DNA from: Brachynemurus nebulosus
Taxonomy: Eukaryota; Arthropoda; Insecta; Neuroptera; Myrmeleontidae
Assembly: GCA_035578155.1 (NCBI GenBank)
Contig: JAPWDM010000007.1
Span: 29,982,413-30,046,412, forward strand
Length of the DNA stretch: 64,000 nt
Direction: 5' to 3'
The number at the start of each line of letters is the position of its first letter. The stretch's first letter is position 1. The position numbers and the translations under genes are program-made. Below are positions 1 to 12,080 of the stretch, piece by piece. The notes below the pieces were generated by a model that saw only the letters and a list, made by a program, of their open reading frames with translations, had not been told where the DNA came from and did not search any database.

Positions 1-792
1 ATTGCAAAAAGTGACTTAGCGCGTTTTGGAATCCACCTCTTCATATATTTATGTACAGTTTGCACTACATCCCTTATCGTTTACTCAATACCCCTTTGAA
101 AATGGCGATTTTTAAAATAAAATTTCTAAATAGTTATCAAATCTTTTTATATTTCATCATTAAAATTGGACATATGTAATGATAATGCATAGAATTATTT
201 AATATTTGACACAAATTTTAAATACAGTCAAGTACCGTATTGTAGTTACACTGTACTTATAATGTACTGTAGCTGTTTCTGCTAATAGTGTTACTTTCTT
301 AGCACATAACTGGTGTCGTTCGTTCTTAGCCGTCTTTTGTTTCAGTTCAAAAAACAACAAACTTATTATTTATCGCCGTTTAAATAGGTGGCGCTACGCC
401 ACCGTTTTCATATCACCGTTTTTGAACGTCTTTCTTGTAAATAATTACAAAATTATACGATATAAAATTTATTTTCAAAATCAACATAAAACAAAAAGCG
501 TATTTTTCTTTATCAAATTTTTTATCGTGGATATTTGTCACAAATTTTATCAATTAAGTTATAATATGTGTTGTCTGTTGAAAAATATAGTTCATTTCAA
601 TTTGTAGAAGAATCACGGTTGTATTTACAAGTGAATTATGGGTATATGTCCGCCTTTACGTTTGGTTCTTTAAGTCAAGTCTATGTTTCTTGAATAACAT
701 TTTTCATTTTGCTCCTATTCACCTTTCTGCCCCGATTCAATCCTGTTCAGGGTATATTAGTAGTATAAAGAATAAACACTTTCATTTATCTA
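1..792. other. AT-rich non-coding stretch
   Basis: I see no gene here. The stretch is AT-rich with homopolymer runs. A small perfect hairpin at 387-403 (GGTGGCG, CTA loop, CGCCACC) is the only local structure. The 61-residue frame at 422 looks like a chance AT-rich frame. Confidence 0.5.
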
Positions 793-794
793 TA

Positions 795-1548
795 CACGGA
801 GAGAAAATTCCTATAAAAATTACTGTGCTCAGCACTACAATCGACGTGTAAAGGACGAACATATTAAATTCTGTAAGGTAAAAATATAAAGATTATAATT
901 AATCATAAAAAATTTAAAGGATGGAATGTTCTTTTCGTAATATTATCTCCGTAAAATTTGTAAAACAGCACAGTAAAAAGTTCCATTACCGACAAAAAAA
1001 TAATTTTTAATTGTGTTTATTAAAAAAATTCCCATGCTAACATGCTAATAATAGAAAGAAAAAAAACAGAAAGAAGGTTGGTTGTGTTGAGATCGCTCTA
1101 ATGAAATGTACCTCAATCAGCGAGTTACATGGGTTACATGCGAACCATATTCGCACCAGGCACCTTGATGCAGCTAGTTGTCAGTTGCTTTTACACTCTC
1201 TTAGGATGATGTCATCGTTTAATTCATCTTTTTGTTATTTACCTATCTTTAGTATATGTATTAAAATTATATTGTTGGCCATCATTTTTGTATACATGTT
1301 TTTACAGGTACAGTGCAACCAATATAAGGTCGCGAGTCAGATGCGCAAATGAAAGAGTACGACAACAAGAATTAAACTATAATATACATGCATAAAAGTG
1401 TGATAAAAGTTGTGTTAGCACCACATTAAATTTTACCATGCTAGCACATATTTTTTATTTTGGTCGTCGATCGCGCACGGATTATAGGGGAGCATAGTAA
1501 TTTTTCTGAAATTTTCTCTACAAAAATTATAGGATTTTTCTTTCCGTG
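795..1548. mobile_element. TA-flanked TIR element R (Tc1/mariner-type MITE)
   Basis: Inverted ends read CACGGAGAGAAAATTCCTAT at the left and CACGGAAAGAAAAATCCTAT on the opposite strand at the right. Each end abuts a TA (793-794 and 1549-1550), as expected for a TA target duplication. The similarity continues imperfectly inward to an ATTACTGTGCTC / ATTACTATGCTC block. No transposase frame is visible in the 754-bp body, so it looks non-autonomous. Confidence 0.65.
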
Positions 1549-1795
1549 TACATATAATAAAACTGTAACGAGACCATTTCTGTACATCGAATATTTTTCG
1601 AAAATTGTACTGGTACTGTGAATAGTTATCGATGTAGACGTCAAAACAGCGATTTTTAAAATTTTCAAGGTACTTTTTTAAGAATTGTTCTCAGTAGTTC
1701 AAATATAATATAGAAACAACTGGAAGAATATTAATTTTTTCTAAAATGGTCGAGCAACCAACTTTTTTTTAGACCATTTGATATAGACCGACCTA

Positions 1796-2047
1796 GTATG
1801 ATTTTGCCGCCCCCTGAAACTGACGCCCGGGGGCCCGCTTTCCCCCCCCCCCCCTTAGATCCGGGCCTGCCTGTACCGATTTCAATTTTGAATTTTTTTA
1901 GAATATTTATACATTTTTATACTTTTAAAATATCAATAAAAAAACTGTTTAAAAAATGGATACTAAAAATGTTGACTGTTTTTTTGTTTTTATTACGCTC
2001 GAAAAATCACTTCAAAGTCGAGCCGCTAGACTAGAATACCCCCTTAA
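1796..2047. mobile_element. 3' relic of a TTAA-flanked element (same family as 36284-36957)
   Basis: The right end CTAGAATACCCCC runs into TTAA at 2044-2047. The preceding 180 bp, from CCTGTACCGATTT onward, match the element at 36284-36957. The left terminus is missing. A GC-rich patch with a 13-C run (1842-1854) lies at the broken side. Confidence 0.55.
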
Positions 2048-4303
2048 TGTACACTAAACAATTTTGACATAACGCCCAACTAAAATGAAATAAATTTAAT
2101 CAAAAAGATTTAATGTAATGATCATTCACATTAAATAAAGTATTGCCACTAAAGTAATGTAATTTAAGTACACATTAAAACGCAGGTCAAACTGACTTAG
2201 TATGGTTCATTTCAGTTAAATTTAACCATGCTTCGTCACTTTGAATTTAAATAATTTCCGTTTTCTTGGATTTATCTCTTTCATTATTGCCTTTATGTAA
2301 ATTTTAAATTTGTAGTTTGCTTTTAGAAAAGAATAGAAGATTGATTTGTTTCGAATATAAGAATTATTTTATTTCTTAACGAAAACTTATGATCAATTGT
2401 ATCTGAAATGAGGTATACCTGTATGTATATCTAAAACACTAAACGTTAGGAAAGTGCATACGAAAACATGTACATTCATATGTGTATTTGTAATTATTTC
2501 CGAACAAATGAATATTTAAATATATGTATTTTTAATATGTTGATTCAAACGGGTATATAAATTACGTTGCTGTAATTTTATACACTGTTTAACAGTATAT
2601 GAATTTGATGCGTTAATTCATAAATAGCCACGCACAAGAACGAACTATGGACATAATATGTATGTAATATTACGAGTATGTATGTACAATACCATCATAT
2701 CGTATTATAATCATTTAAATAACAAATTGCCTGACCATTCATACTTGGCGATTTCTAAGTTACCGTGCGTTTACGAATTGATGTAAGGTGTAAATATGAA
2801 GTGACTGAACGGGGAATTGTGAAAGAACACCCGGTTTTTTATAATTTTTTACCAGTGGCGATTTTAGTGGGTGGGCCAAGTAGGCCCGGGCCTATCCAAA
2901 AATGTTGAAAAAATGAAAATAGTGGATTAATCGAATTCTTTAACCCTGAGTAGATTTCTTTTAGTCTGGAATCATTTCCACGGTTTCCTTTTTGAAAAAA
3001 AAAACAGGTTGTCTGAAATTTTATTTTTCTGACAAGCAGGACAGATGGTCTGTACCTATCATAAATATGTTAAAAAAGCTGCCTTCACCTTACCGTACTC
3101 CAAGTATATCCCGTACAGCGTCTTTGTTAAGCTTTAAATACGATATTATAAAATATAGCTTAGGTTATTAAAATACTATTTTTACTTTTGTCTCATTCAC
3201 AAAAATTTTTAAAGCCGAAGAGTTATGTTTTCTTTATTTTAGAAAATTCTAATTTTGTTATGTTTTTTATACTTTGATATAATATTAAAATATTAAATTT
3301 TAATTGTTGTAACTTTGGACAGATACTGTGAATAAAATATTATGAATCATTTTTATCTTATTTAAACTCAACTTTCAAAACTGCCCCCACGCATTTCAAA
3401 GCTGCCCCACCAAGGGGGCACATTTGAATAAAATGGAGTTTCTTTAAAAAGTTAATAGAGTTATATTTATGGAGTTAAATTGTGTAAACAGCACTTAAAT
3501 AGTTTAAATTAAACCTTAAAGAAACTTTGTATGCAACAATTATATCGATATACCATTTCGTAACATATATACATGCAATTAAAACAAAAGCTATCAAATG
3601 TGCCCCCCTCTCGCCTACATTCTTAAGACCTAGTAAGTATCTTAGCCAAAAAAAATACTAATCTCCGTTTGAAAAGTTTCTGACAGGAATCACTTCAGCT
3701 GGAGAGGTAATTATTTTTATCAATTGAAAAAAAAAAATTGCAGCAGAAAATGTTCATAAAGCTCACATTAACACTTTGACTTAACAGTTGAGCGTTTTGT
3801 TATTGTAGGTTATGAGATGACTGTTAAGATGTTACTGCTTCAAAAGTGAACATATTTCACGACTAGTTCTAATAATTTTTAAGCTGCTAATGTTTCTAAC
3901 TTCCATTTATCTAAGATTTGACTGTATACAATTTTCTGAATGAACTCAAAATCATTCAGATGTCCACTGAACTTTAACGTCATACTAAAAATTTAATATT
4001 CATCACTGGTACGTGAACGAACACACCCAACCGAATTAACACATACACACAAATAGCCTCATATTTATTCGTAAATATATGTACATACACCGTTTAGGTA
4101 TCATTTAATGCAATAAATATCTCTTGTAAATAGTAAAGAATTGGTGATACTTCCTCACATGTCTCTAGTAATAAAAATATTTGTCAATAATCTGCTAATA
4201 ATGTAGTAAAAAAATATTTTTATAAAAAATAATCTATCGTCAATTGACTACAAAACTGGTCTTCAACCCGTCGATTGCAGAACGAATTTTGGTTCATCTG
4301 CGA
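2048..4303. other. AT-rich stretch with small repeat fragments
   Basis: I see no gene. Around 2930-2985 there is a fragment of dispersed repeat L (a GAGTAGATTTCTT...CTGGAATCATTTCC block). It is preceded at about 2856 by a CAGTGGCG-like hAT-style end and a GGCCCGGGCC palindrome. The rest is AT-rich with A and T runs. Confidence 0.45.
3370..3611. repeat. Small inverted repeat with a reiterated TGCCCCC word
   Basis: GGGGGCACATTTGA near 3414 is repeated inverted at 3595-3610 (TCAAATGTGCCCCC). Two more CTGCCCC words lie just upstream at 3382-3407. This may be a small MITE, but I could not define a target duplication. Confidence 0.3.
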
Positions 4304-4311
4304 CTTTACAC

Positions 4312-4745
4312 TAGTGATGTCGAGTCGAGATGCAGTTAGCCAATTAATCGACTAGAGTTGGTTTTCCGACAAAATTAATCATTAGTCGAAAATATTGAGC
4401 ATAGAATAGTCGATTGATCGACTAAATTTTTATGATATTTTCTTTTGAAATTAATTATTAACTTTTAGTTTTTCTTTAAGAAAAAGAAAGATATGACATA
4501 ATCACAATCTGTTAATCATGCATAAAAGTGAAAAATCATACAAATAGGTTTTTTTTATTTTTCATTTTTTGAAATTGAATAAATAATACAGAAAAATTAT
4601 TAAATTAGTCGTTTTTAGTCATTTAAAAAAAAATTAATCATTTTAGTCATTTAGTCGAAGGTAAAATAGTCGATTAAAAAATGATTAAATGTTAGCAAAA
4701 TTAGTCGACTAAACCGATTAATCGATTAATTATCTGACATCACTA
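4312..4745 (+). mobile_element. hAT-type MITE, family B, copy B1
   Basis: It starts TAGTGATGTCGAG and ends GACATCACTA. The 8-bp target duplication is CTTTACAC at 4304-4311 and 4746-4753. Both arms are built from repeated AGTCGATTAATCGACTAA-like words. The interior is AT-rich with no coding frame. The 8-bp duplication and the TAG...CTA ends are characteristic of hAT transposons. Confidence 0.9.
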
Positions 4746-4753
4746 CTTTACAC

Positions 4754-5185
4754 TAGTGATGTCGGATGATTAATCGATTAATCGGTTTAGTCGACTAATT
4801 TTGTTTAAATTTAGTCATTTTTTAGTAGACTATTTTACCCTCGACTAAATGACTAAAATGACTAAAAACGACTAATTTAACAGTTTCTGCATTATTTATT
4901 AGTTTCGAAAAAATGAAAACTAAAAATTATCTGTTTGTACGATTTTTTACTTTTATGTGAATAATACATTTTATTTTATTTTATTTTATTTTTTTTTTTT
5001 AAAAAAAATTAAAAATAAAAGTCAATAATTAAATTCAAAACATTGTTTTGGAAAGAGTTACATAGGTTACCCTATTCATGAAATCGACTAATCTATGCTC
5101 GATATTTTCGACTAATTACTAATTTTGTCGGAAAAACAACTTTAGTCGATTAATCGACTAACTGCATCTTCACTGGACATCACTA
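4754..5185 (-). mobile_element. hAT-type MITE, family B, copy B2 (inverted, tandem with B1)
   Basis: This is a family B element in the opposite orientation to B1. It begins TAGTGATGTCGG and ends GACATCACTA. Its left flank is B1's right duplication and its right flank is another CTTTACAC (5186-5193). So three copies of one target 8-mer bracket two elements. A short TTTTA tandem run (about 4970-4999) lies inside. Confidence 0.9.
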
Positions 5186-5193
5186 CTTTACAC

Positions 5194-5617
5194 TGTATCT
5201 GACTGTATATTGTAAATGGGTAGTATAAAAATTATAGATCCATATTTAAATGCACGTTCAAGTGGTTCAAGTGTATATAATTTAATTTGATTTTTGAGTT
5301 CTATACAGAGCTAATTGTATCTTTATTGAATGTATTAAAGGTATATATGCCAAATTCGACGTCGATTGGATAAATAGAACTTGCGGTACCATGTCGACGG
5401 GCTTGAAAAACGTAGTTTCAAGAAAAATGCTTTTAAAGTTTTGAAGTATAATACCTGAGATCAGGACCTATCGTGTTAAAATGGCTATAACTTTGGAAAT
5501 TTTCGAAATTTTTAAATTTCCTGTTGGGAATATATTTTTAAAGGTTTATACTTGTAGAAAATGAAACAAAAAAAAAAATTGAATTTTAAAAATTTCTGGA
5601 TAAGGATACCACCTTAA
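5194..5617. other. AT-rich spacer with common repeat phrase
   Basis: I see no gene. The GTAGTTTCAAGAAAAATGCTTTTAAAG stretch near 5410 resembles one near 56300 and may be a relic of a dispersed repeat. Confidence 0.35.
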
Positions 5618-5619
5618 TA

Positions 5620-6154
5620 CAGCTGAACTCTTTTTTATGCGGTCCTTTTTTGTGCGATTTCTTTTATGCGGTTTGTAAAAAATGTCCACTAAAATGCATA
5701 ATGTGAATCGAAATTACGCGACAGTAAGAAATTTAAACAATTACTATAATAACTTTCTTTGATAAAAATACTTTTTAACGGCTTTTAAGCATTTAATCAA
5801 TACATTGCATAAGAACATAAGTTATTGGCATCATTTAATTTTGTTAAAGATGTATTTTTCAAAATTTTCATAATATTATAAAATTGAAATAAAATGTTTC
5901 TACGTGTAAATTAATGCTTTATCTTGTTTATAGAAGCAACTTCTAAGGAAATTTCTAAGTTTTGAGCGTTCTGAGTGATGTTTTTTCGATGAAACTTTTT
6001 TTATGCGGTCCTGACCAACCGCACAAGAAAAGTTTTTTGTACAATCTGCATCGAACTATACTTTTTATAGCTATTTATAATGTTTTTGAATATATTTTTT
6101 TTGTGCCATTTTTTTATGCGGTCCCTATCCACCGCACAAAGAAGAGTTCAGCTG
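5620..6154 (+). mobile_element. pogo/mariner-like MITE, family C, copy C1
   Basis: The terminal inverted repeats are CAGCTGAACTCTTTTTTATG and its complement ending AAGAGTTCAGCTG, each flanked by TA (5618-5619, 6155-6156). Repeated words of the TTATGCGGTCC / ACCGCACAAA type sit near both ends. The 109-residue frame through the right half is AT-rich chance coding. C1 is the best reference copy for the damaged copies elsewhere. Confidence 0.8.
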
Positions 6155-6156
6155 TA

Positions 6157-6883
6157 CTGAATTTCTTTTCGTTTAACTGCTCATGGATCACTAACAAATA
6201 TTTTACAAGTCATGTGATTATTATTTCTATAAAATATTGGAAAGAAAAAAAAACACTACAAATATTAATTTTTCTTTCTAATTCCATTTGATTGAATTAT
6301 GATTAGATTTGATACGTGCATATGTATATTGGTTATATGTACATGACATATACATACAATTGTGCATAATAATTCGTAACACGTCGCATTGATTTGACCG
6401 TTTTCTATTTTTTGTTCTTTTTTGCCACGTTTTCACTATATAAAGTCACTTAATAAACAGAACACTATGCCTATTTTTTTTCATCAATAAACGCATATTT
6501 ATATTTATTTTATTTATTATTAATCACATTTCGTCATTTCCTGTATCGAGAATGTTTAAACAATAAAAAAATATGATTCGCATTTAAATTCTTTTTGATA
6601 TTCATATTTTAAATGATGTACGCTTTTTGCATTTATTAAAAATAATAAAAAAAAAAACACTTCACTTATGTTTGTCAGTTTGGTGCTAAGTTACTTATTT
6701 TGTTTTTGTATATAGTTAAGTTATTTATGCGTAATTATTTTATATATTTGTAAAAGAATGTAATAATAAAAAAATTTCATTTAAAAATAAATCTTTTAAT
6801 ACTTGTATGTAGGTACGTAAGTTATGAAAATAACATCATTGGTCATTGATATGATAAGGTAAGGGACCTTATAGTCAGTTGTA
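6157..6883. other. AT-rich unique stretch
   Basis: I see no gene and no clear repeat structure. The stretch has poly-A and poly-T runs. Confidence 0.45.
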
Positions 6884-6885
6884 TA

Positions 6886-8397
6886 CAGTGGACATTCTGA
6901 ATATTTCCGCTCTCAATAGTTCCGCTTCCCCAGTTTGAGACTCGAGCGTTACCCCCACTTTACCACCTATTATAAATTTTATAAAATTATTTCATAAGAG
7001 CTAAGAATCAAAAAGTTTGTTTTGTTTATATTAAGTGAAAGAAAAATTACCTAAATTAAATAAACATAGTAAGACAACTTAAGTTTGTAACATCATTATT
7101 CGACTAACTAGTCAGCACTACTTATATTCTTCCACTGCATCGCTGATCTGCCGTGTCATACTAATCTCACGTATCTCAGAAATGATAGTTTTGATAAAAT
7201 TTGATTTGAATAAAATATCGTATTATCTTAATTCGCTCAAATATTATTAAATATCTAAGATAATTGATTTTTATTATGCGTTATTGATTCAATGTTCCAG
7301 TATTGATTTATATAAATATATTATTTGAAAATATAAGAAATAAGGAATGTGATACAATCAAAATAAAATTTAAAAATACAATAGATTAATTATTATATTA
7401 TTATTAACAAATTAATTAATTTTATTGTCAATATATATACTAGGAATTGAGTAGAATCCTTTAAACGTTGTTACGCGAAATTGTTGTATCTAAAGATATA
7501 TGACATTCGTGTGACACGGCAGTGATATGTATCAATTAGTGTATTCAGGTATTTTCTTTGTGTAAACAGTTAGAGATAAATCTATGTTACCCAAGTTACC
7601 CAGTATAAAGCAGTCTCCACATTCTTGCCGAAGTAGGACGAGGTTCCTCGTCGAAGTTCCTCGCTGAGGTTGGCCGAGGCATATGTACAGCATTAAAACA
7701 CCAACCGCGAGACACAACGAAATGACCCTCTACATTCTCGTTTCGTCTAACCTCGGCGAGAATGTGGAGACTCCTTAAAAAAAAAAAATTGATTTGTTTA
7801 TACAAAACAAAAATTATGATTTTATGAAAAAATATTTAGAGAAACGAGCGTAGTCTGGCAATATTTTATGAGGAGTTAATCAGTAAAAGAAAAATGTTAC
7901 ACAATAGACAATACTTTTTAATTAGATTTTAAATAATAAAATGCAATAAAATATACTTGTTAACTGCGTACAAAAATAGATGATTATATGTAATGAAAAT
8001 GATAGGTATATCATTAAATGATTATATATGTACCTAAGTCCAATACTGTTTACAGATACATTATACGCACATAGAATAATTATATTAATTATGAATATCC
8101 ATGTATATACATATACATATTAAACGTAAACCACTAGAGTTTTGTTAAAATGTTATACATATAAATAGTAATTTAAATTTTTAAGTTACATTATTATTTT
8201 TAGACCCCCTTACTTGTTTTGACGCTCCTGAAAAATTTTTAATTTTGACAGAATCATAAATTATTGAACTCCACAAAAAATTCTGAATCTAGACGTAAAG
8301 AAATTTTATACGGACTTTGGTGGGGGAACAACATTTCCTGGAAAAGCTGTTCCCCTTGTTTCATTCTGCGGAACTATTGAGAAGGATCACATCACTG
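6886..8397. mobile_element. TA-flanked TIR element S with a nested insertion
   Basis: The left end begins CAGTGGACATTC and the right end, read inverted, begins CAGTGATGTGATCC. Both contain the word TCTCAATAGTTCCGC within the first 45 bp and abut TA (6884-6885, 8398-8399). The 1.5-kb body has no recognisable transposase. A smaller inverted-repeat element (7612-7772) lies inside. The ends suggest a mariner/pogo-type non-autonomous element. Confidence 0.65.
7612..7772. mobile_element. Short MITE M nested in element S
   Basis: About 32-bp inverted arms: AGTCTCCACATTCTTGCCGA at the left and AGTCTCCACATTCTCGCCGA read inverted at the right. It is 161 bp long and locally GC-richer than its surroundings, with GACGAGG words. 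I could not fix a target duplication. Overlapping open frames on the minus strand (7532-7805) are readings through this repeat. Confidence 0.65.
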
Positions 8398-8399
8398 TA

Positions 8400-8797
8400 A
8401 TTGAAAAATCACAATAGCAGGCACATACAACGTTATGACTTGCTTTTTAACAATATTGAGTGTGGGAGCCGTCACAGAGTCTGGACGGTCGGAATTTTAA
8501 GGGTGCAGGTAAACACCAGCATATACAACGCTTTACTGCAAAAAAAAACCTATTCAAGTTCGTGTGGCACTTACAACGTTATGGTTTGGCATCCCTCAAA
8601 TTCAATTCGTAGTAACTACGAAATCCTAAAAAGAAATAAGCCAATACGCGTCGTGTACAAAAGAAAAATGTTGAGGAACGGACGGGGGGAAGCTGATGGC
8701 AACATAATACGTACATGAAAACTACATAAATTCTAATAAACTTTATTACGCATGTCTTAAGTAATAGTAAATAAGTGAAATAAGAATTCTCTGTGAC
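8400..8797. other. Spacer with an imperfect repeated phrase
   Basis: The words CATACAACGTTATG (8427) and CTTACAACGTTATG (8570) recur, with a weaker CATATACAACGC between them. A 105-residue frame covers them, but I recognise no protein family in it. I treat it as a repeat-derived chance frame. Confidence 0.35.
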
Positions 8798-8800
8798 TAA

Positions 8801-10639
8801 TGCCGTATTTACACGTGTTTAGTAGCTAAAGCAGGTTACTTAATCAAGTTAGTAAATTTAGTTACTTTTGTCATGTAGACAGTTGTATTTAGTGCAAGTG
8901 CAAGTAAGAAATTTAGTAACCTGTTTAGTCAAGTAAATAGAAGCCTGTTCTATTTATTTGCGCAAGTAGCTTATCCCCACTTTATTTTTTTGAACTTGCT
9001 GTTATTTGTATCAGTGTAAACACATTAGCTTAGTAAAGTGTTTAGTAGATTTCAAATATACAAATATAGGCGCGTAAATATTTATTTATTGCAAATATTT
9101 TTTTGGGAATTTTTGTACTTATTGTATTATATAAATTATAAATATCAAAAAAAGTCACTGAAGGCAACTTGATAAAAAATTAAAGCTCGTCTGACAACCA
9201 CTCTTCATCTAATAATAATAAAAAAAATGTATATATATAACGTTTTTTTTTTCATTTTTATGGGATACATTTGGAACAAATCATATATAAATATGGATAA
9301 CTTAAAAAATTAATCACTGCTTGCATGAGGCAGAGTCAAAAGTTCAAAAATGCATCAGACGCATCACAACGAAAAATCAAAAGTTCATTTTTGCATTTGA
9401 TGCGTCAAAACAATGCATCAAGAAATTTGGTGATGCGTGTCCAAGATGCATGTCATGTGTATAATGTAGAATTATAACTACTTACTTGCCATATTATGTA
9501 GGTATTAACACCAACAGGAATAATTCCGAAAAACAAATTGTTGAAAAAGATGAATGTATTTACCTTTGATTAAAATTATTTAAATTATTTGAATACATTT
9601 TACACTCAAAATATTTTTATTCAAATAATTTCAATATTTTCAATTTCAAGTAAGTTCCAGTTGAAATTCAAAGATAATATACTTATACACGGACTGTATT
9701 GCTATATTATCTATAGTCTATCATGCTACATTATCTGTTTTATCTATAGCCAAATCAGAGGCTAAATGATGTCAATATCCCGTTCAAAAACATCTAATGT
9801 GCATCAAATTTCAAGAGAGCATCAGCAGCGCATAATGTAGTATTAGACGCTAGTGATGAGCAAATGCAAGACCAAGACCAAGACTTGGCAGTCTTGGTCT
9901 TGGTCTTGTTCTTGCATTAAGAGTCTTGGCATTGGTCTTGCTAGAGCAGTTTGAGTCTTGGTCTTGGTCTTGGTCTTGTTATTGCTAAAAAATCTTGCAC
10001 TTTCTTCCATTTTTTTATTAGCGAATTTTTTTCTTCTAAAATCAGAATTTTTACCATCTTTACATACCTATTAATTATACTTTCAAACTACTTAAATAGT
10101 TTAGCAAAAGTCTTGCTTTTGTCTTGGTCTTGCTCACTTGAGTCTTGATGTTGGTCTTGCAGCCATACTTATATTCTTGGTCTTGGTCTTGCTCTTGGTA
10201 TACACAGTCTTGGTCTTGGCCTGAGACCAGAAAAAATGCAAGACCAAGACAAGACTGCAAGACCAAGACTAATTTTGCTCATCACTATTAGATGCATCGG
10301 AAAAGTCATGATGCTGCATCGATGCGGTAAAGTTTACATTTTTGAAGTTATCCTATATTAAAAGGTCGAATCAACAAGTCAATTCAAACATAAATGTCAC
10401 ATTTTTTTCTGATTAAATCGCCTATTAGTATATCTGATACATTTTTGTAGTGCACAACGAATTTATTGGCGACTATGTACCATTTTTAATTTAGTTTTAC
10501 TAGGTTACGTATTATTACTTCAGCTAATACTAAATCAATTTACTAAATTGTGTGTAGACAGTCACTAAACAAAAAGACTATTCAATAGCTACTTGCGTTA
10601 GTTACCTGCTTTAGTTACTAAACCCGTGTAAATACGGCA
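8801..10639. mobile_element. Element N: long TIRs, TAA target duplication (PIF/Harbinger-like)
   Basis: Inverted ends of roughly 40 bp start TGCCGTATTTACACG and contain TAGTTACTAAAGCAGGTTACT-like words. Both ends are flanked by TAA (8798-8800, 10640-10642), the TWA-type duplication of PIF/Harbinger. The word AGTTACT/AGTAAC recurs through both subterminal regions. A hAT MITE (9851-10287) is nested inside, in a stretch rich in GATGCATC words. No transposase frame is visible. Confidence 0.65.
9851..10287 (-). mobile_element. hAT-type MITE, family A, copy A1 (nested in N)
   Basis: The ends are TAGTGATGAGCAAA and TTTGCTCATCACTA. The imperfect 8-bp target duplication is TTAGACGC (9843-9850) / TTAGATGC (10288-10295). 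Both arms are runs of CAAGAC/CTTGGT words. It is in the reverse orientation to copies A2-A5. The overlapping open frames (9951, 10075) are readings of this repeat. Confidence 0.9.
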
Positions 10640-10642
10640 TAA

Positions 10643-11222
10643 GAACAACTGCAAGCGATTTAATGCCTCCTGTTACAATATATCTTGGAACTGTGCGCAA
10701 GCATATAATAGGTTGTCATCTAAATTATCAACCGGTTCCCAGTATATGGGTCAAGCGGTCAGTTACAGACTGTTGATATTCGCAAATAGAATTTATCAGA
10801 AGCACTGTATATACAAGTTACCTTTATTACGTATTGTTTTATTGTATGTAATTAAAGTTGATATTGGCTTGCAAGGCAAGCGCGGTGACAGAGAGGTGGT
10901 CATTTGGGTCACATGACCCTTTAAAATGATAAAATGCTTAGCAACTTAGCAACTGATAAATTTAGTAACATTTAATTCATAATAGTGTTAGTTAATTTGG
11001 ACCCTACCATGTTTATGGGGTCATTTTATGACAAATTTTTTCATTTTGCCACCGAGACTACTAAAGTAGCGGAAGCATTGCGATCACTTTTGAAAAATAA
11101 CAAAATTTTTCCCTCCAAAATAAAATTTTTTACGCACATTTTACGTTTTAGAGCTTCCTGAACAATTTTGGTTTGGTGTCTATCCGTCCGTTCGTCTGTC
11201 TGTCCGTCTGTCTGACGCCAGT
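10643..11222. other. Non-coding spacer with CTGT/CCGT simple repeat
   Basis: I see no gene. At about 11180-11213 there is an imperfect GTCC/GTCT tetranucleotide run. The 65-residue minus-strand frame across it is repeat-derived. Confidence 0.45.
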
Positions 11223-11995
11223 TTGCACCAAGTGGCATAACTTCTGAACTATTCGATTGTTTTTAATGAATTTGTCAGAAATTATGCGGTCGGATTCCTA
11301 GTAGTGATGTCGGACCGAGAAGCAGTTAATCGATTACTCGACTAAAATTGTTTTTCAGATAAAATTAGTCATTAGTCGAAAATATCGAGCGCCGAGTAGT
11401 CGATTAATCGACTAAATTTTTAGTCGAATTCATGGTAAGGTAATCTATGTATATATAACTCTTTTAAAAACGAGGTTTCTTTTGAATTTAGTTATGGACT
11501 TTTAAGATTTTTCTTTTAAGAAAATGAAAGATATGAAATATCACATTATATTAATCACATAAAAGTGAAAAATCATACAGATAGATAGATAATTTGTTAG
11601 TTTCCATTTTTTGAAGTCCAATATATAATACAGAAAAATTGTTATATTAGTCGTTTTTTAGTCATTTAAAAAAAAAAAATAATCATTTTAATCATTTAAT
11701 CGAAGGTAAAATAGTCGACTAAAATACGACTAAATGTAAACAAAATTAGTCGACTAAACCGACTAATCGATTAATTATCCGACATCACTAGTTCCTAGAT
11801 GGTCCCCTATGAATTAAATCGAAATCGGAGTAACGGTAGCTACGCCGCTACCATGTCATTCCATTAATATACTAAATTGCACCAAATGGCATAACTTCTG
11901 AACTATTCAATTCTTTTTTATGAATTTGTCAGAAATTATGCGGTCTAGTTCCTAGATGGTCCCCTACAAATTTCATTGCATTCGGAGTTTTCTAA
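11223..11995. repeat. Two-unit tandem duplication interrupted by B3
   Basis: A unit beginning TTGCACCAAGTGGCATAACT occurs at 11223-11301 plus 11791-11860, and again at 11876-11995. Both contain AAATTATGCGGTC and CCTAGATGGTCCCCTA. The first unit is split by hAT MITE B3. The second preserves the unoccupied target GTTCCTAG. Confidence 0.75.
11302..11790 (+). mobile_element. hAT-type MITE, family B, copy B3
   Basis: It begins TAGTGATGTCGGACCG and ends CCGACATCACTA. The 8-bp target duplication is ATTCCTAG (11294-11301) / GTTCCTAG (11791-11798). Insertion into a tandem unit is confirmed by the intact second unit downstream. Confidence 0.9.
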
Positions 11996-12080
11996 AATAT
12001 TTTTACTATTATTTTATAATTTAAATAAAATAATAGTAAAAATATTTCTAAAATATTTTTACTATTATTTTATAATTTAG
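11992..12080. repeat. Short direct and inverted repeat cluster
   Basis: A 32-bp unit starting TCTAAAATATTTTTACTATT occurs at 11992 and again at 12049. An inverted AATAATAGTAAAAATAT copy lies between them, so the segment can fold on itself. Confidence 0.6.

Noticed and set aside
8401..8718. 105-residue frame next to element S
   Set aside because: It covers a repeated ACAACGTTATG phrase and shows no protein family features.
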